A stretch of 64,000 bases of DNA, from assembly GCF_016185115.1 (NCBI RefSeq), contig NZ_JACPOF010000015.1, positions 124,001-188,000 on the forward strand, given 5' to 3'. The DNA comes from Polaromonas sp. (GTDB lineage: Bacteria > Pseudomonadota > Gammaproteobacteria > Burkholderiales > Burkholderiaceae_C). Every line of letters begins with the position of its first letter. Within the stretch, counting starts at the first letter, position 1. Below the pieces are notes generated by a model. The model did no database searches, had not been told where the DNA came from, and saw nothing but the letters and a program-made list of their open reading frames with translations. Position numbers and translations under genes: made by a program. Below, in pieces: positions 10,764-19,161 of this stretch.

Positions 10764-11993
10764 ATGAGCATCGAAATGATTGAAATCGAAGAGTTCAACC
10801 AGGGCACACAGATCAAGGTGATTGGTGTCGGCGGCGGCGGCGGCAATGCCGTCGAGCACATGATTGACTGCGGCGTCCAGGGCGTCGAGTTCATCTGCGC
10901 GAACACAGACGCGCAGGCGCTCAGCCGCGGCAGCGCACACAAGACCATACAGCTGGGCGGCACCGGACTGGGTGCGGGCAGCAAGCCTGACAAGGGCCGT
11001 GATGCAGCCGAGCTGGCCGTGGACGACATCCGCACGGCCATCGACGGCGCGCACATGCTGTTCATCACCGCCGGCATGGGCGGTGGTACCGGCACCGGCG
11101 CAGCACCCGTGATTGCACGCATCGCCAAGGAAATGGGCATCCTCACCGTCGGTGTGGTGACCAAGCCTTTCGAGTTTGAAGGCGGCCGCCGCATGACCAA
11201 CGCCGACCTGGGTCTGGCCGAGCTGGAAGCCAATGTCGACTCGCTGATCGTGGTGCTGAACGAAAAGCTGCTCGAAGTGCTGGGCGACGACGTCACGCAG
11301 GACGAAGCCTTTGCCCATGCCAATGACGTGCTGAAAAACGCCGTCGGCGGCATTGCCGAGATCATCAATGTGCCGGGCCATGTGAACGTCGACTTTGAAG
11401 ACGTGCGCACCGTCATGGGTGAACCCGGCAAGGCCATGATGGGCACTGCGCGTTCCAACGGCCCTGACCGTGCCCGTATCGCGGCCGAGCAGGCAGTGGC
11501 CTGCCCGCTGCTCGAAGGCATTGACCTGTCCGGCGCCAAGGGTGTGCTGGTGTTGATCAGCGCCGCCAAAGGCTCGCTCAAGCTGAGCGAATCCAGGCTG
11601 GCGATGAACACCATACGCGCCTACGCATCGCCTGATGCGCATGTGATCTACGGAACAGCTTATGACGACGAGCTGGGCGAAGACATACGCGTCACCGTGG
11701 TGGCCACCGGCCTGAGCCGCCAGGGCGTGCGTCGCACGGCCCCGCCGCTGCAGGTGCTGCGCACTGGCACCGACAACGTTCCTTTCAACGTGCCTACCTT
11801 GAACTCGGTGGCTGGTGGCGGTAACGTGGCGCAGCCTTCGATGGGAACGGCGCAGCCTGACTACGGCAACATGGCTGTGCCAAGCGTCTGGCGCACCAAC
11901 CGTACGCAGGCCGCAGCCAAGGTCGATGCGCTGGCTTCTGGCGGTATGGATGACTTCGAGATCCCGGCGTTTCTCCGTAAACAGGCAGACTAA
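10764..11993 (+). CDS. ftsZ: FtsZ, tubulin-like cell division GTPase
   Basis: FtsZ polymerises into the Z-ring that organises septation. The 409-residue product has the glycine-rich start IGVGGGGGNAV (20-30), the tubulin signature GGGTGTGA at residues 106-113, a T7-loop NVDFED that completes GTP hydrolysis in the next subunit, and a flexible linker ending in the conserved C-terminal peptide DDFEIPAFLRKQAD that binds FtsA and ZipA. A strong GGAGG ribosome site stands 6 bases before the ATG. It is followed by a palindromic repeat region and then lpxC. Confidence 0.98.
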   Translation: MSIEMIEIEEFNQGTQIKVIGVGGGGGNAVEHMIDCGVQGVEFICANTDAQALSRGSAHKTIQLGGTGLGAGSKPDKGRDAAELAVDDIRTAIDGAHMLFITAGMGGGTGTGAAPVIARIAKEMGILTVGVVTKPFEFEGGRRMTNADLGLAELEANVDSLIVVLNEKLLEVLGDDVTQDEAFAHANDVLKNAVGGIAEIINVPGHVNVDFEDVRTVMGEPGKAMMGTARSNGPDRARIAAEQAVACPLLEGIDLSGAKGVLVLISAAKGSLKLSESRLAMNTIRAYASPDAHVIYGTAYDDELGEDIRVTVVATGLSRQGVRRTAPPLQVLRTGTDNVPFNVPTLNSVAGGGNVAQPSMGTAQPDYGNMAVPSVWRTNRTQAAAKVDALASGGMDDFEIPAFLRKQAD

Positions 11994-12005
11994 AAACCCG
12001 CAACT

Positions 12006-12120
12006 GTCATTGCGGACATGATCCGCAATCCATGATCCCGCTCCTGCTTACGGGGCTGGGGTCATGGATCCCGGGTCAAGCCCGGGATGACGCCTTGTCA
12101 TGCGCGCCCGGCGCAATGAC
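12006..12120. repeat. Nested palindromic repeat between ftsZ and lpxC
   Basis: This segment is a nested inverted repeat. Its outer ends are GTCATTGCG at 12006-12014 and CGCAATGAC at 12112-12120. Inside are a small hairpin GCGGA-CATGA-TCCGC (12012-12026), ATCCATGATCCCG facing GTCATGGATCCCGGG, and a CCCGGG-TCAAG-CCCGGG hairpin at 12071-12087. It has the look of a dispersed intergenic palindrome and may end ftsZ transcription, although no T-run follows. Confidence 0.6.
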
Positions 12121-12163
12121 GACAGCATCGACCGTGCTTTACGTACGGTTTATCTGCCCTCTT

Positions 12164-12169
12164 TAAAAT
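12164..12169 (+). promoter_or_regulatory. -10-like hexamer abutting lpxC
   Basis: TAAAAT lies 6 bases before the lpxC ATG at 12176, where a Shine-Dalgarno sequence would be expected and none is seen. If it is the -10 box, transcription would begin at about the start codon, giving a leaderless or nearly leaderless mRNA. No good -35 is visible. Confidence 0.4.
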
Positions 12170-12175
12170 AGCAGC

Positions 12176-13099
12176 ATGCTTGCACAACGAACACTCAAGT
12201 CCCTGACCAAGGCAGTAGGCGTGGGCCTGCACAGCGGCCAGCGGGTTGAGCTGACATTGCGGCCTGCCGCGCCCGATACAGGCATTGTGTTCAGGCGTGT
12301 TGACCTGCCCCAGCCGGTGGACATTCCGATCTCTGCAATCGCCGTGACCGACACGCGACTTGCATCGACGATCTCGACCGGCCACGCCAAGGTCCATACC
12401 GTCGAGCACCTGATGTCGGCCTGCGCCGGCCTCGGTATCGACAACCTCTATGTTGACATCACGGCCGAAGAAGTGCCCATTCTCGATGGTTCGGCTTCTT
12501 CATTTGTATTTTTGCTGCAGTCGGCAGGCATTGCGCTGCAGGATGCGCCCAAGCGGTTTGTGCGCGTGATCAAGCCGGTGGAAGTGCGCGAGGGCGAGGG
12601 CGCTTCGACCAAGTGGGCGCGCCTGACGCCCTATGACGGCTACAAGCTCAGTTTTGAAATTGACTTTGCCCACCCGGCGGTGGATTCGACCGGCCAGCGC
12701 GTCGAATTTGATATGGGTAGCGGCTCCTACACCCGCGACATTGCGCGCGCCCGTACCTTTGGCTTTACCAAGGATGTCGAGATGATGCGCGCCAACGGCC
12801 TGGCGCTCGGCGGCGGGCTGGACAACGCCATCGTCATGGACGACTACAAGGTGCTCAACAGCGACGGCCTGCGTTACAACGACGAGTTCGTCAAACACAA
12901 GATACTCGACGCCATGGGCGACCTGCACCTGCTGGGCAAGCCGCTGCTGGCCGCCTACAGCGCCTTCCGCTCCGGCCATGCGATGAACAACAAGCTGCTG
13001 CGCGAGTTGCTGTCCCGCAGCGATGCTTATGAAATCGTCACCTTCGATGACGAAAAGCGTGCGCCCCAAGGGTTTGCCACCCTGGCCAGGGCCTGGTAG
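12176..13099 (+). CDS. lpxC: LpxC, UDP-3-O-acyl-N-acetylglucosamine deacetylase
   Basis: LpxC is the zinc-dependent cytoplasmic enzyme that catalyses the committed step of lipid A synthesis. The 307-residue length matches the family. Zinc and catalytic residues are visible in VEHLMSA, in [17 protein letters not shown] (His and Asp) and in the C-terminal [11 protein letters not shown] (catalytic His). Its place right after ftsZ is the classic end of the dcw cluster. The ATG lacks a Shine-Dalgarno sequence and has TAAAAT 6 bases upstream, so it may have its own leaderless transcript. Confidence 0.97.
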   Translation: MLAQRTLKSLTKAVGVGLHSGQRVELTLRPAAPDTGIVFRRVDLPQPVDIPISAIAVTDTRLASTISTGHAKVHTVEHLMSACAGLGIDNLYVDITAEEVPILDGSASSFVFLLQSAGIALQDAPKRFVRVIKPVEVREGEGASTKWARLTPYDGYKLSFEIDFAHPAVDSTGQRVEFDMGSGSYTRDIARARTFGFTKDVEMMRANGLALGGGLDNAIVMDDYKVLNSDGLRYNDEFVKHKILDAMGDLHLLGKPLLAAYSAFRSGHAMNNKLLRELLSRSDAYEIVTFDDEKRAPQGFATLARAW

Positions 13100-13122
13100 G
13101 CCGGCTGCAGATTCAAGCGCCC

Positions 13123-13299
13123 ATGCTCCTTATTCGCTGGCTCATCTTCCTGCTGCTGCTTGCAGCCATCGTTTCCTTCATGTTCTACGCTGGCACAGGG
13201 CAGGCGCGCTTCAAGCGCATCGGCCTCATCATCCTCAAATGGACGATTCTTGCCGGGCTGGGATTCTTCGCGGTGCTGGTGCTTGAGCGCATCGCCTGA
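13123..13299 (+). CDS. Small two-helix inner-membrane protein, unknown function
   Basis: This 58-residue frame starts 23 bases after lpxC and begins MLLIRWLIFLLLLAAIV. It has two hydrophobic segments, at about residues 2-22 and 35-53, joined by a basic loop GQARFKRIG, and ends VLERIA. Tight linkage to lpxC on the same strand and the clean membrane-hairpin pattern support a real gene. I do not recognise a named family. A cytoplasmic-facing positive loop would place both ends in the periplasm. No strong Shine-Dalgarno sequence is seen, so it may be translated by coupling with lpxC. Confidence 0.65.
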   Translation: MLLIRWLIFLLLLAAIVSFMFYAGTGQARFKRIGLIILKWTILAGLGFFAVLVLERIA

Positions 13300-13334
13300 C
13301 ATCAATCCGGGCCTCAGGCCCCGCGGAAGCAGGC

Positions 13335-13838
13335 TTATTTCACGCCAGGTCCGGTGATTTTGGTCCCGACGATTTTTCCGGATTCGCGGTCCTCTTCCAG
13401 CCAGACAGAACACGCGTTCTGGTCGAGCAAGCCCTTGACGATATATGGCGTGTCTTTCTCAATAAACACTTCGACCACACCTTCCACCGTGCAGGTCGGG
13501 TTCATCATGGCAAGGATGGGTGCTGCATACATGGTCTGTCCGCTCAAGGTCAGCTTGAGGCTACCTGCAGGAACGTCTCGCGCGATCACGGTCGGCGTGA
13601 TCGAAAACCCTCTGCCATAGTTGGCGCTCAGGGTCGCTCCCCGGCTGTTTCTGATGGATCGCCCGTCAACCTGACTGACGGTAAAAACGTGTGCCAGATT
13701 CCCGGCCACGGGCATTCCTGAATCCCGGACCGTGGCTTTAGGGCCTGTGTAGCCCTCCGGAATGGCCGGCTGCAGGTTGGCGCAACCTGTCAAAAATGCC
13801 ATCAGCACCAGGCCTGGTGTCAAAAGCGGGGTTCTCAT
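13335..13838 (-). CDS. Predicted lipoprotein, unknown function
   Basis: The product is 167 residues with a type II signal peptide: a short charged start, a hydrophobic core and a lipobox LTGC at about residues 17-20, so it should be lipid-modified and membrane-anchored. The mature part is predicted beta-rich, with no recognised domain; it contains two cysteines (in NPTCTVEG and DQNACSVW) that could form a disulfide. An AGGAG ribosome site precedes the ATG at 13838. It converges with the lpxC side genes and is flanked upstream by a dispersed repeat. Function unknown. Confidence 0.75.
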   Translation of the reverse strand: MRTPLLTPGLVLMAFLTGCANLQPAIPEGYTGPKATVRDSGMPVAGNLAHVFTVSQVDGRSIRNSRGATLSANYGRGFSITPTVIARDVPAGSLKLTLSGQTMYAAPILAMMNPTCTVEGVVEVFIEKDTPYIVKGLLDQNACSVWLEEDRESGKIVGTKITGPGVK

Positions 13839-13930
13839 CTTGTCTCCTCAGTGGTTGATGGTGGGGAAAGTCTGGCGGGTGAGCAATGTGCCGCCATCGG
13901 TAAAGAAAATCGTCTTGCCAGATCCTTGTT

Positions 13931-14036
13931 TGCTATATATTTTGTAGCTGCTCACGCATGTATTTAAAGGGCTACAGACCAAAAAGGCCTCTGAAAATGC
14001 CTCAAAAAGGCCTTTTTTGGCGCTTCTGGCGGGCTA
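13931..14036 (+). repeat. Dispersed intergenic repeat, copy A
   Basis: The plus strand begins TTGCTATATATTTTGTAGCTG, followed by CTCACGCATGTATTTAAAGGG and then a CAAAAAGGCCTTTTTT block. Copies B (about 26671-26760) and C (about 47265-47382, reverse) share the TTGCTA...TAGCTGCYCACG start and the GGCCTTTTT block. Copy A is the most diverged of the three: it lacks the TATTGGTCTGGA core shared by B and C. Confidence 0.65.
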
Positions 14037-14064
14037 AAACAGGTCAAATTTGCCTGTTCAACAT

Positions 14065-14120
14065 TTAATGTGTCATAAATAAATCATTAAGTAATTAACG
14101 CTTTATATATGAAGCATTAA
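14065..14120. repeat. AT-rich imperfect palindrome ending at ruvC
   Basis: Arms at 14065-14083 and 14102-14120 match in 16 of 19 positions when one is reverse-complemented; both contain TTAATG and an ATAAA end. The right arm ends one base before the ruvC stop codon, so it may serve as the ruvC transcript end. Similar TTAA-containing palindromes stand on the same side of repeat copies B and C. Confidence 0.55.
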
Positions 14121-14121
14121 G

Positions 14122-14634
14122 TCATCTGCCTGACGCCAAAGCTGCAGCCAGCAGGCCGGCAGAGCGCCCCGCATGCGCGTGTGTAATGGCCAGGCCCAGC
14201 GCATCTGCCGCGTCCTTGCCCGGCAGGGCGGGCAGCTTGAGCAAACGCATCACCATCTGCTGCATTTCTGCCTTGCCGGCCTTGCCGTAACCGGCGATTG
14301 ATTTTTTAAGCTGCAGCGCGGAATACTCCGCCACCGGCAGGTTGGCAGACACCAGCGCCGTCACGCAGGCGCCGCGTGCCTGGCCCAGCAGCAGCGTGGC
14401 TTGCGGGTTCACGTTGACGAAGACGATCTCCACAGACGAGCAGTCGGGCTGGTAGCGGTCTATCACTTCACGCACGCCGTCGAACAGCACCTTGAGCCGC
14501 GCGGGCAGGTTGCGGGTGTCCAGGTGTTTGGTGGTGATGGTGCCGCTGGCGACGTAACGCAGCTCATGCCCATCAACGTCCACCACGCCAAAACCTGCGA
14601 TCTGAAGGCCGGGGTCGATGCCTAAAATTCTCAT
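14122..14634 (-). CDS. ruvC: RuvC, Holliday junction endonuclease
   Basis: RuvC is the dimeric RNase H-fold resolvase that cuts Holliday junctions together with RuvAB. The 170-residue product has the expected four acidic active-site positions: Asp7 (ILGIDPGL), Glu69 (SSVEIVF), and Asp141 and Asp144 ([11 protein letters not shown]). LGQARG and [12 protein letters not shown] are also family-typical. It is the third gene of a plsC-like/cdsA-like/ruvC transcript, 5 bases after the cdsA-like gene. ruvA and ruvB are not in the window. Confidence 0.96.
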   Translation of the reverse strand: MRILGIDPGLQIAGFGVVDVDGHELRYVASGTITTKHLDTRNLPARLKVLFDGVREVIDRYQPDCSSVEIVFVNVNPQATLLLGQARGACVTALVSANLPVAEYSALQLKKSIAGYGKAGKAEMQQMVMRLLKLPALPGKDAADALGLAITHAHAGRSAGLLAAALASGR

Positions 14635-14639
14635 TCTGG

Positions 14640-15620
14640 TCAGACCCCAAAGTACCAGCGAACCGAATGAAAGAACACAGGCGCTGCAAAAAACAGCGCG
14701 TCCACCCGGTCCAGCAGGCCGCTGGCGCCTGTGACGCCTATACCGCGTTTGCCCCAGTTGGGAATGCCGCGGTCACGTTTGAGCGCTTTCATGACCAGGT
14801 GCCCCAGCGAGCCGGAGACGCAGGCAATAAACGCCATCGCCACGGCCTGCGCCGGCTTGAAGGGGGTGAGCCCGGCCATCAGGCCGCCCAGCAGGCTGCC
14901 GACGACCACGGCAATCATCCAGCTGGTCCAGTTAAAGCTTTTGCTGACGTCAGGCGCACTGGGTGGGCGCTTGAGCTTTCGGCCCACCAGGTGCTGCACG
15001 ATCATGCAGCTCTGCACCACAAACACCAGGAAGAACACCAGAAAGGCGTTCTTGCCCTGGTACTGCGGAAAGTTCAGCAGCAACAGCGCCGGCACGTGGC
15101 TGCAACCGTAGACGCAGACGACGATGCCCCACTGCAGCTTGGCGTTGCGCTCCAGAAAACGCTGTGTGTCACCGGCCAGCGCGCTGACCACCGGCAGCAG
15201 TAAAAACACATAGACCGGGATGAACACCGTAAAGAGATTGAACGAGCGCGTGATCACCATCGCAAACTGCACCGGCAGCACGACAAAAAACGCCAGCACC
15301 AGGCTGCGGTGGTCGCCCTTGCGGGTCGGCGACAGCGTGATGAATTCGCGCAGCGCAAAAAATGCGACCAGCCCGAACAGCACAGTCGCCACAGTCTCGC
15401 CCAGCGCCCAGCCGACCCAGAACACGGTGGTCATGGCCCATGAGGTGCGCAGCAGGCGGCTGAACTCGCGCAGCTTCTGCGTGTAGACATCGTCTTCGCG
15501 GTGGTCCCTGAGGGCCATCACAAAGGCAACGACGCTGATGATGGCCAGCAGGCCGAACACAACGACGAAGAGCAGCGCGACCTGGTTGGACGGCGAGAGG
15601 TTGCGCAGGAAGCTGTTCAT
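14640..15620 (-). CDS. CdsA-family phosphatidate cytidylyltransferase-like membrane protein
   Basis: The 326-residue product is an integral membrane protein with about eight hydrophobic segments and a CdsA-type C-terminus: [13 protein letters not shown], then [18 protein letters not shown]. Classical CdsA makes CDP-diacylglycerol from phosphatidate and CTP. It most resembles the YnbB-like branch, which is paired with acyltransferases. The usual GHGG just before the LDRVD motif reads GASG here, so the signature is altered at a histidine normally conserved. Its start overlaps the stop of the plsC-like gene, implying coupled expression and a joint role in phospholipid synthesis. Confidence 0.8.
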   Translation of the reverse strand: MNSFLRNLSPSNQVALLFVVVFGLLAIISVVAFVMALRDHREDDVYTQKLREFSRLLRTSWAMTTVFWVGWALGETVATVLFGLVAFFALREFITLSPTRKGDHRSLVLAFFVVLPVQFAMVITRSFNLFTVFIPVYVFLLLPVVSALAGDTQRFLERNAKLQWGIVVCVYGCSHVPALLLLNFPQYQGKNAFLVFFLVFVVQSCMIVQHLVGRKLKRPPSAPDVSKSFNWTSWMIAVVVGSLLGGLMAGLTPFKPAQAVAMAFIACVSGSLGHLVMKALKRDRGIPNWGKRGIGVTGASGLLDRVDALFFAAPVFFHSVRWYFGV

Positions 15621-16231
15621 CAGGCTTCCCTCAGCGCCATCACGGCATCACGCGCGCGGGTCAAAAAGTGGCCGCGTTCTTCATCGGCGTCCAGCGCAAT
15701 CGGTGCGCCGAAAGTGACCGAGCACAGAATGGGCACCGGCACCACCTCGCCCTTGGGCATGACGCGCTGCACGTTATTGATCCAGGCGGGAACCAGCACA
15801 ACATCAGGGAATTTTTTCGCCAGGTTGTAGAGGCCGGATTTGAAGCTCTGCGGCTCTTCCTGGTTGCCGCGCGTGCCTTCAGGGAAAAGGATGATGGAGT
15901 CGCCATTGGTCAGGGCCTCGATGAGCGGCTCCAGCGGGTCCTGGTCGCTGGTCTTGGCGCGGTCCACATAGATGGCGTTGAATACCGCCGTGGTCACCCA
16001 CTGCTTGAAGGCGGTTTTGGTCCAATAATCTTTCGCGGCAATGGGGCGAGTGATGCTGCGCAGCTCTTCAGGCAGCGCGGCCCACATCAGCAGCAGGTCG
16101 GCATGGCTCTGGTGGTTGGCGAAATAAATGCGCTGCTCTGCCTTGGGCGGGCAACCCAGCCAGCGCGCCTGTGCGCCCGTGAGCAGGCGTATCAGGCCCA
16201 GTAAAAACCAACCCATCAACTTTGCGAGCAT
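15620..16231 (-). CDS. PlsC-like 1-acylglycerol-3-phosphate acyltransferase
   Basis: This is a membrane-associated acyltransferase of the PlsC family, 203 residues. It has an N-terminal hydrophobic segment, motif I NHQSHAD (the HX4D catalytic pair), motif III FPEGTRGNQ and motif IV VLVPAWI. It probably acylates lysophosphatidate or a related lipid, supplying phosphatidate to the cdsA-like gene it overlaps. The ATG at 16231 has no Shine-Dalgarno sequence but has TATCAT 6 bases upstream. Another PlsC may exist elsewhere in the genome, so the exact substrate is uncertain. Confidence 0.85.
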   Translation of the reverse strand: MLAKLMGWFLLGLIRLLTGAQARWLGCPPKAEQRIYFANHQSHADLLLMWAALPEELRSITRPIAAKDYWTKTAFKQWVTTAVFNAIYVDRAKTSDQDPLEPLIEALTNGDSIILFPEGTRGNQEEPQSFKSGLYNLAKKFPDVVLVPAWINNVQRVMPKGEVVPVPILCSVTFGAPIALDADEERGHFLTRARDAVMALREA

Positions 16232-16453
16232 GGGGCAATGATAAGCGGCTGTCGAGACCTTTCACCCCCGGGCTGGGGGCATGTGCCTGCATGGGGACTT
16301 CCCCTATTTTTCAGCGCTTGGCCGCGGGTTAATATCGTTATATTCAGAGATACATTGTTTTATCTATTAAAACATTGAACGGGCCAGCTGGCTTCAGCAA
16401 CATTTGAAGCGCATGCATCCCCAGCGACCATAAATAACGGAGATCCTGACCTC
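16232..16453. other. Divergent intergenic region, plsC-like / Bug protein
   Basis: These 222 bases separate two divergent genes. The plsC-like side has TATCAT (16238-16243 on the minus strand), 6 bases before its ATG. A C-rich/G-rich inverted stretch (CCCCCG...GGGGG) lies at about 16265-16277, followed by an AT-rich block at 16328-16378 that could hold the promoter of the Bug gene. The Bug gene has a normal GGAG ribosome site. No clear operator was seen. Confidence 0.4.
16238..16243 (-). promoter_or_regulatory. -10-like hexamer abutting the plsC-like gene
   Basis: On the minus strand TATCAT ends 6 bases before the ATG at 16231, and no Shine-Dalgarno sequence is present. GTGAAA lies 16 bases upstream as a possible -35 with 4 of 6 matches. 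Confidence 0.4.
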
Positions 16454-17440
16454 ATGACTTTTTCACACATTCGCCGCGCCATGATGGGCGCTGGCCTGGC
16501 CGGTGCGCTGCTTCCGTTTGGCGCCGGCGCGCAGGACCGCAGTGCCTATCCGAACAAGCCGGTGCGGCTGATTGTTCCTTTTTCTCCTGGTGGTTCGACC
16601 GATATCCTGGGGCGTCTGGTTGGCAAGAACATGTTTCCTGCAGCAGGCCAGCCATTTGTGGTCGAGAACGTTGCGGGTGCCAGTGGCAACATAGGTGCCG
16701 CTCTTGTGGCGCGTTCGCCCGCCGATGGCTACACACTGGAGATAGGCGCCATGTCTACCCATGCCATGAATGGCAGTCTCTACAAAAAGCTGCCTTTTGA
16801 CCCGATGAATGACTTCGATACCGTGGCCATGCTGGCCTATGCGATCAACGTGATTGCGGTTTCCAGCAACCTGCCAGTCAAAACCTTTCCCGAACTGCTC
16901 GCCTACATACGCGCCAACCCGGGCAAGCTCAACTATTCGTCGGGTGGCATGGGCTCGCACAATCACCTGACTTTGGCCATGCTGGCCAAAGTTGCCAATC
17001 TCGATATCGTGCACGTGCCTTACAAGGGCGGTGGCCCGGCGGTGGCTGCGCTGGTGCAGGGTGAGGTCAACATGTTTGCCGGTGGTGCGTCGCTGCTCCT
17101 GCCCCATGCCCGCAGCGGCAAGGTACGCCTTATTGCCGTGACCGAGTCGACACGCTCTGACCTGTTGCCCGACATTCCAAGCGCATCCGAGACACTGAAG
17201 GGCTTTGAAGTTACCAACTGGTACGGCGTGTTTGCCGCCAAAGGTATGGACACCACCCGCAGAAACCTGCTGAACCAGGAAATCAACCGTGTGACAGCCT
17301 TGCCCGAAGTGGCCGAGCGCCTGAAGGGCCTGGGCATGGTGCGCGCACCTGTGACACCGACGCAGTTGCGCGACATCCTGCAGGCGGACTACAAGCTCTG
17401 GTCCAACACCATCACCGCGCTGTCCATATCAGGCGAATAA
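16454..17440 (+). CDS. Bug-family periplasmic solute-binding protein (TctC-like)
   Basis: The 328-residue product begins with a signal peptide (about 26 residues, ending GAGA) and has the tripartite tricarboxylate transporter substrate-binding fold. Hallmarks are the YPNKPVRLIVPFSPGGSTD start, ENVAGASGNIGAALVA and ADGYT. Such proteins bind carboxylates or similar small molecules in the periplasm. No TctA/TctB permease genes adjoin it, which is common for the large orphan Bug sets of Burkholderiales, so the ligand cannot be named. It converges with mtgA, only 20 bases apart. Confidence 0.93.
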   Translation: MTFSHIRRAMMGAGLAGALLPFGAGAQDRSAYPNKPVRLIVPFSPGGSTDILGRLVGKNMFPAAGQPFVVENVAGASGNIGAALVARSPADGYTLEIGAMSTHAMNGSLYKKLPFDPMNDFDTVAMLAYAINVIAVSSNLPVKTFPELLAYIRANPGKLNYSSGGMGSHNHLTLAMLAKVANLDIVHVPYKGGGPAVAALVQGEVNMFAGGASLLLPHARSGKVRLIAVTESTRSDLLPDIPSASETLKGFEVTNWYGVFAAKGMDTTRRNLLNQEINRVTALPEVAERLKGLGMVRAPVTPTQLRDILQADYKLWSNTITALSISGE

Positions 17441-17460
17441 ATAGCCTGCGGACGGGGCAC

Positions 17461-18213
17461 TCAGGGCAGCTCGACCCCGCCCATGCGCGCGGCGATGGTG
17501 CCTGCACGCGAGGCCAGGTAACCCGAACCAGAGCGCGTTTCGAAGTATTTGGGGCGGGGCAGCATCACGGCAAGTCGTGCGGCTTCATAGGCACTCAAAC
17601 CGGCTGCGGGCTTGCGGTAGTAATGCTGCGCTGCGGCCTCGGCGCCGAACACGCCTTCGCCCCATTCCACGCTGTTGAGGTAGATCTCCAGGATGCGTTC
17701 CTTGCTCAGCATCATTTCAAGCATCAGGGTCAGCACCAGTTCCTGGCCCTTGCGCAGCAGCGTGCGCTCACCCGAGAGAAACAGGTTTTTTGCCAGCTGC
17801 TGCGTGATGGTGGAGCCGCCCACAATTTTCGGTGCCTTCGCCGGTGCAAGCTGTGCCTTGCCCGAGGGTGTTGCCCGGCTGCCCTGCTTCTGCACGCGCT
17901 GCTCGGCCTTTGCGTTTTTGTCCCAGGCTTTTTCAAGCGCCTCGATGTCGACACCGTCGTGCTCGATGAAACTCGCGTCTTCAGAGGCGATGACGGCGCG
18001 CTTGAGGTTGTCCGAAATCTTGTCGTAAGGCACCCACTGCTGTCGCCATTTCAGGCTGCCGGTAGTGGTGGCCACGCGGTAAGTCTCCGAGCGCTGGAAG
18101 GCTGTTGACTCGGGGTTGACCGCAATCATCACGGCGATGCGCGCCACGAAATACAGCTGTAAGGCCAACCCGGCAATCACGATCAGCCCCACCAGGCGCA
18201 TCAAGGCTTTCAT
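17461..18213 (-). CDS. mtgA: MtgA, monofunctional peptidoglycan transglycosylase
   Basis: MtgA is a membrane-anchored GT51 enzyme that polymerises glycan strands from lipid II. The 250-residue product has one N-terminal membrane segment (about residues 5-27), the catalytic Glu in ASEDASFIEHDG, GGSTITQQLAKNLFLSGER and EIYLNSVEWGEGVFG. An extra Lys/Gln/Ala/Pro-rich loop of about 25 residues sits before GGSTITQQ. The gene follows the TonB-like gene by 39 bases. From memory, many Burkholderiales have aroE at this place. Confidence 0.95.
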   Translation of the reverse strand: MKALMRLVGLIVIAGLALQLYFVARIAVMIAVNPESTAFQRSETYRVATTTGSLKWRQQWVPYDKISDNLKRAVIASEDASFIEHDGVDIEALEKAWDKNAKAEQRVQKQGSRATPSGKAQLAPAKAPKIVGGSTITQQLAKNLFLSGERTLLRKGQELVLTLMLEMMLSKERILEIYLNSVEWGEGVFGAEAAAQHYYRKPAAGLSAYEAARLAVMLPRPKYFETRSGSGYLASRAGTIAARMGGVELP

Positions 18214-18252
18214 ACGAGGTGATTTTTCCTGGTGATGGCCATGCGGTGCAAC

Positions 18253-19110
18253 TCAGCGGCTGGTGAGTTTGGTTTCAAGCGTTTCGTCCCTGGTGAACCT
18301 GAAGCGTGAGACCACCACAATCTGGTCGGCCCGCCGGCGCATGGCACTGCTGAAGCGTTCGAAGGGGCCGGTACCCCTGACGATGGTTTGCGCGCGCCTG
18401 TCCAGCGTCAGGTTGCCGGAGGTTTCAACCACTTCGGTGGCCAGGATACGGCCATCAAAATTGACGGTGACGATCATGGTCAGTTCGCCATAAAGTTTTT
18501 TGCCTGCAAGCTCGGGGAAGTTGGTCGTGCCTTTTTCCTCTATCTTGCGGCGCAGGTTGTCGTAATAGGTGGCGTACACCTCTTCGCGTGTGGCGGGGCT
18601 GATGTAGCGCTTTTTGGGCCGCGCGTTTTCTTCGTTGATGCGCTTTTCAATTTCCGCCAGGATCTTGATCAACTGCCTGCGCTTTTCTTCGCGCTGCGCC
18701 TGCGCCGGGTCATTGGCCGATAGCGTGGGGTCAGGCGGCGGCATGGCGGCCAGTTCTTTTTTGATCTGCGCCAGCAACTGCGTCTGCTGCTGCTGCATGG
18801 ACTCGACCTTGCGCTGCGCCTCTTCGGCGGCATCGCCCAGCTCCGTCAGGGCAGACGGCGGCAGCGGCGAGGCGGCACGGCCTTTTTCAAGTTCACCGCC
18901 GCCAGCCAGCGAGGCCTGCGCGATGGCCTTGGCCACTTCGGGCTTTTCATTCGATTTGGCGTTGACCAGGATCACCTCCAGCGGCGTGTCCTGGAACACC
19001 CGGTTAAAGCTCTCCGGGTCTACAAAACGCGTTGTCAGCACCACCGCGTGAACCAGGACGGACGCGCCCAGGGCGATTTGCAGTGTGCTGAAGGTTTTCA
19101 CAGGGGTCAA
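18253..19110 (-). CDS. TonB-like energy transducer protein
   Basis: The 285-residue product has an N-terminal membrane anchor (about residues 9-27), a periplasmic coiled-coil-prone middle (EEAQRKVESMQQQQTQLLAQ, about 95-115, and EKRRQLIKILAEIEKRI) and a C-terminal TonB-type domain with YGELTMIVTVNFDGRI and VVSRFRFTRDE. TonB proteins normally pass proton-motive energy from ExbBD to outer-membrane receptors; no exbBD or receptor adjoins it, so the partner is unknown, and a structural envelope role is possible. The predicted start is a TTG at 19110. It lies between the RNase gene and mtgA on the same strand. Confidence 0.8.
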   Translation of the reverse strand: MTPVKTFSTLQIALGASVLVHAVVLTTRFVDPESFNRVFQDTPLEVILVNAKSNEKPEVAKAIAQASLAGGGELEKGRAASPLPPSALTELGDAAEEAQRKVESMQQQQTQLLAQIKKELAAMPPPDPTLSANDPAQAQREEKRRQLIKILAEIEKRINEENARPKKRYISPATREEVYATYYDNLRRKIEEKGTTNFPELAGKKLYGELTMIVTVNFDGRILATEVVETSGNLTLDRRAQTIVRGTGPFERFSSAMRRRADQIVVVSRFRFTRDETLETKLTSR

Positions 19111-19161
19111 TTATCGGCTGAAGAACGCCTGCAGGGCGGACAAAACCGCTGCGCGCCCGGC

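Noticed and set aside
10616-10783. 55-codon frame between ftsA and ftsZ with an AAGGGG site
   Set aside because: It runs through the hairpin and the ftsZ ribosome site and ends inside ftsZ; the residue order looks random. It is probably not a gene.
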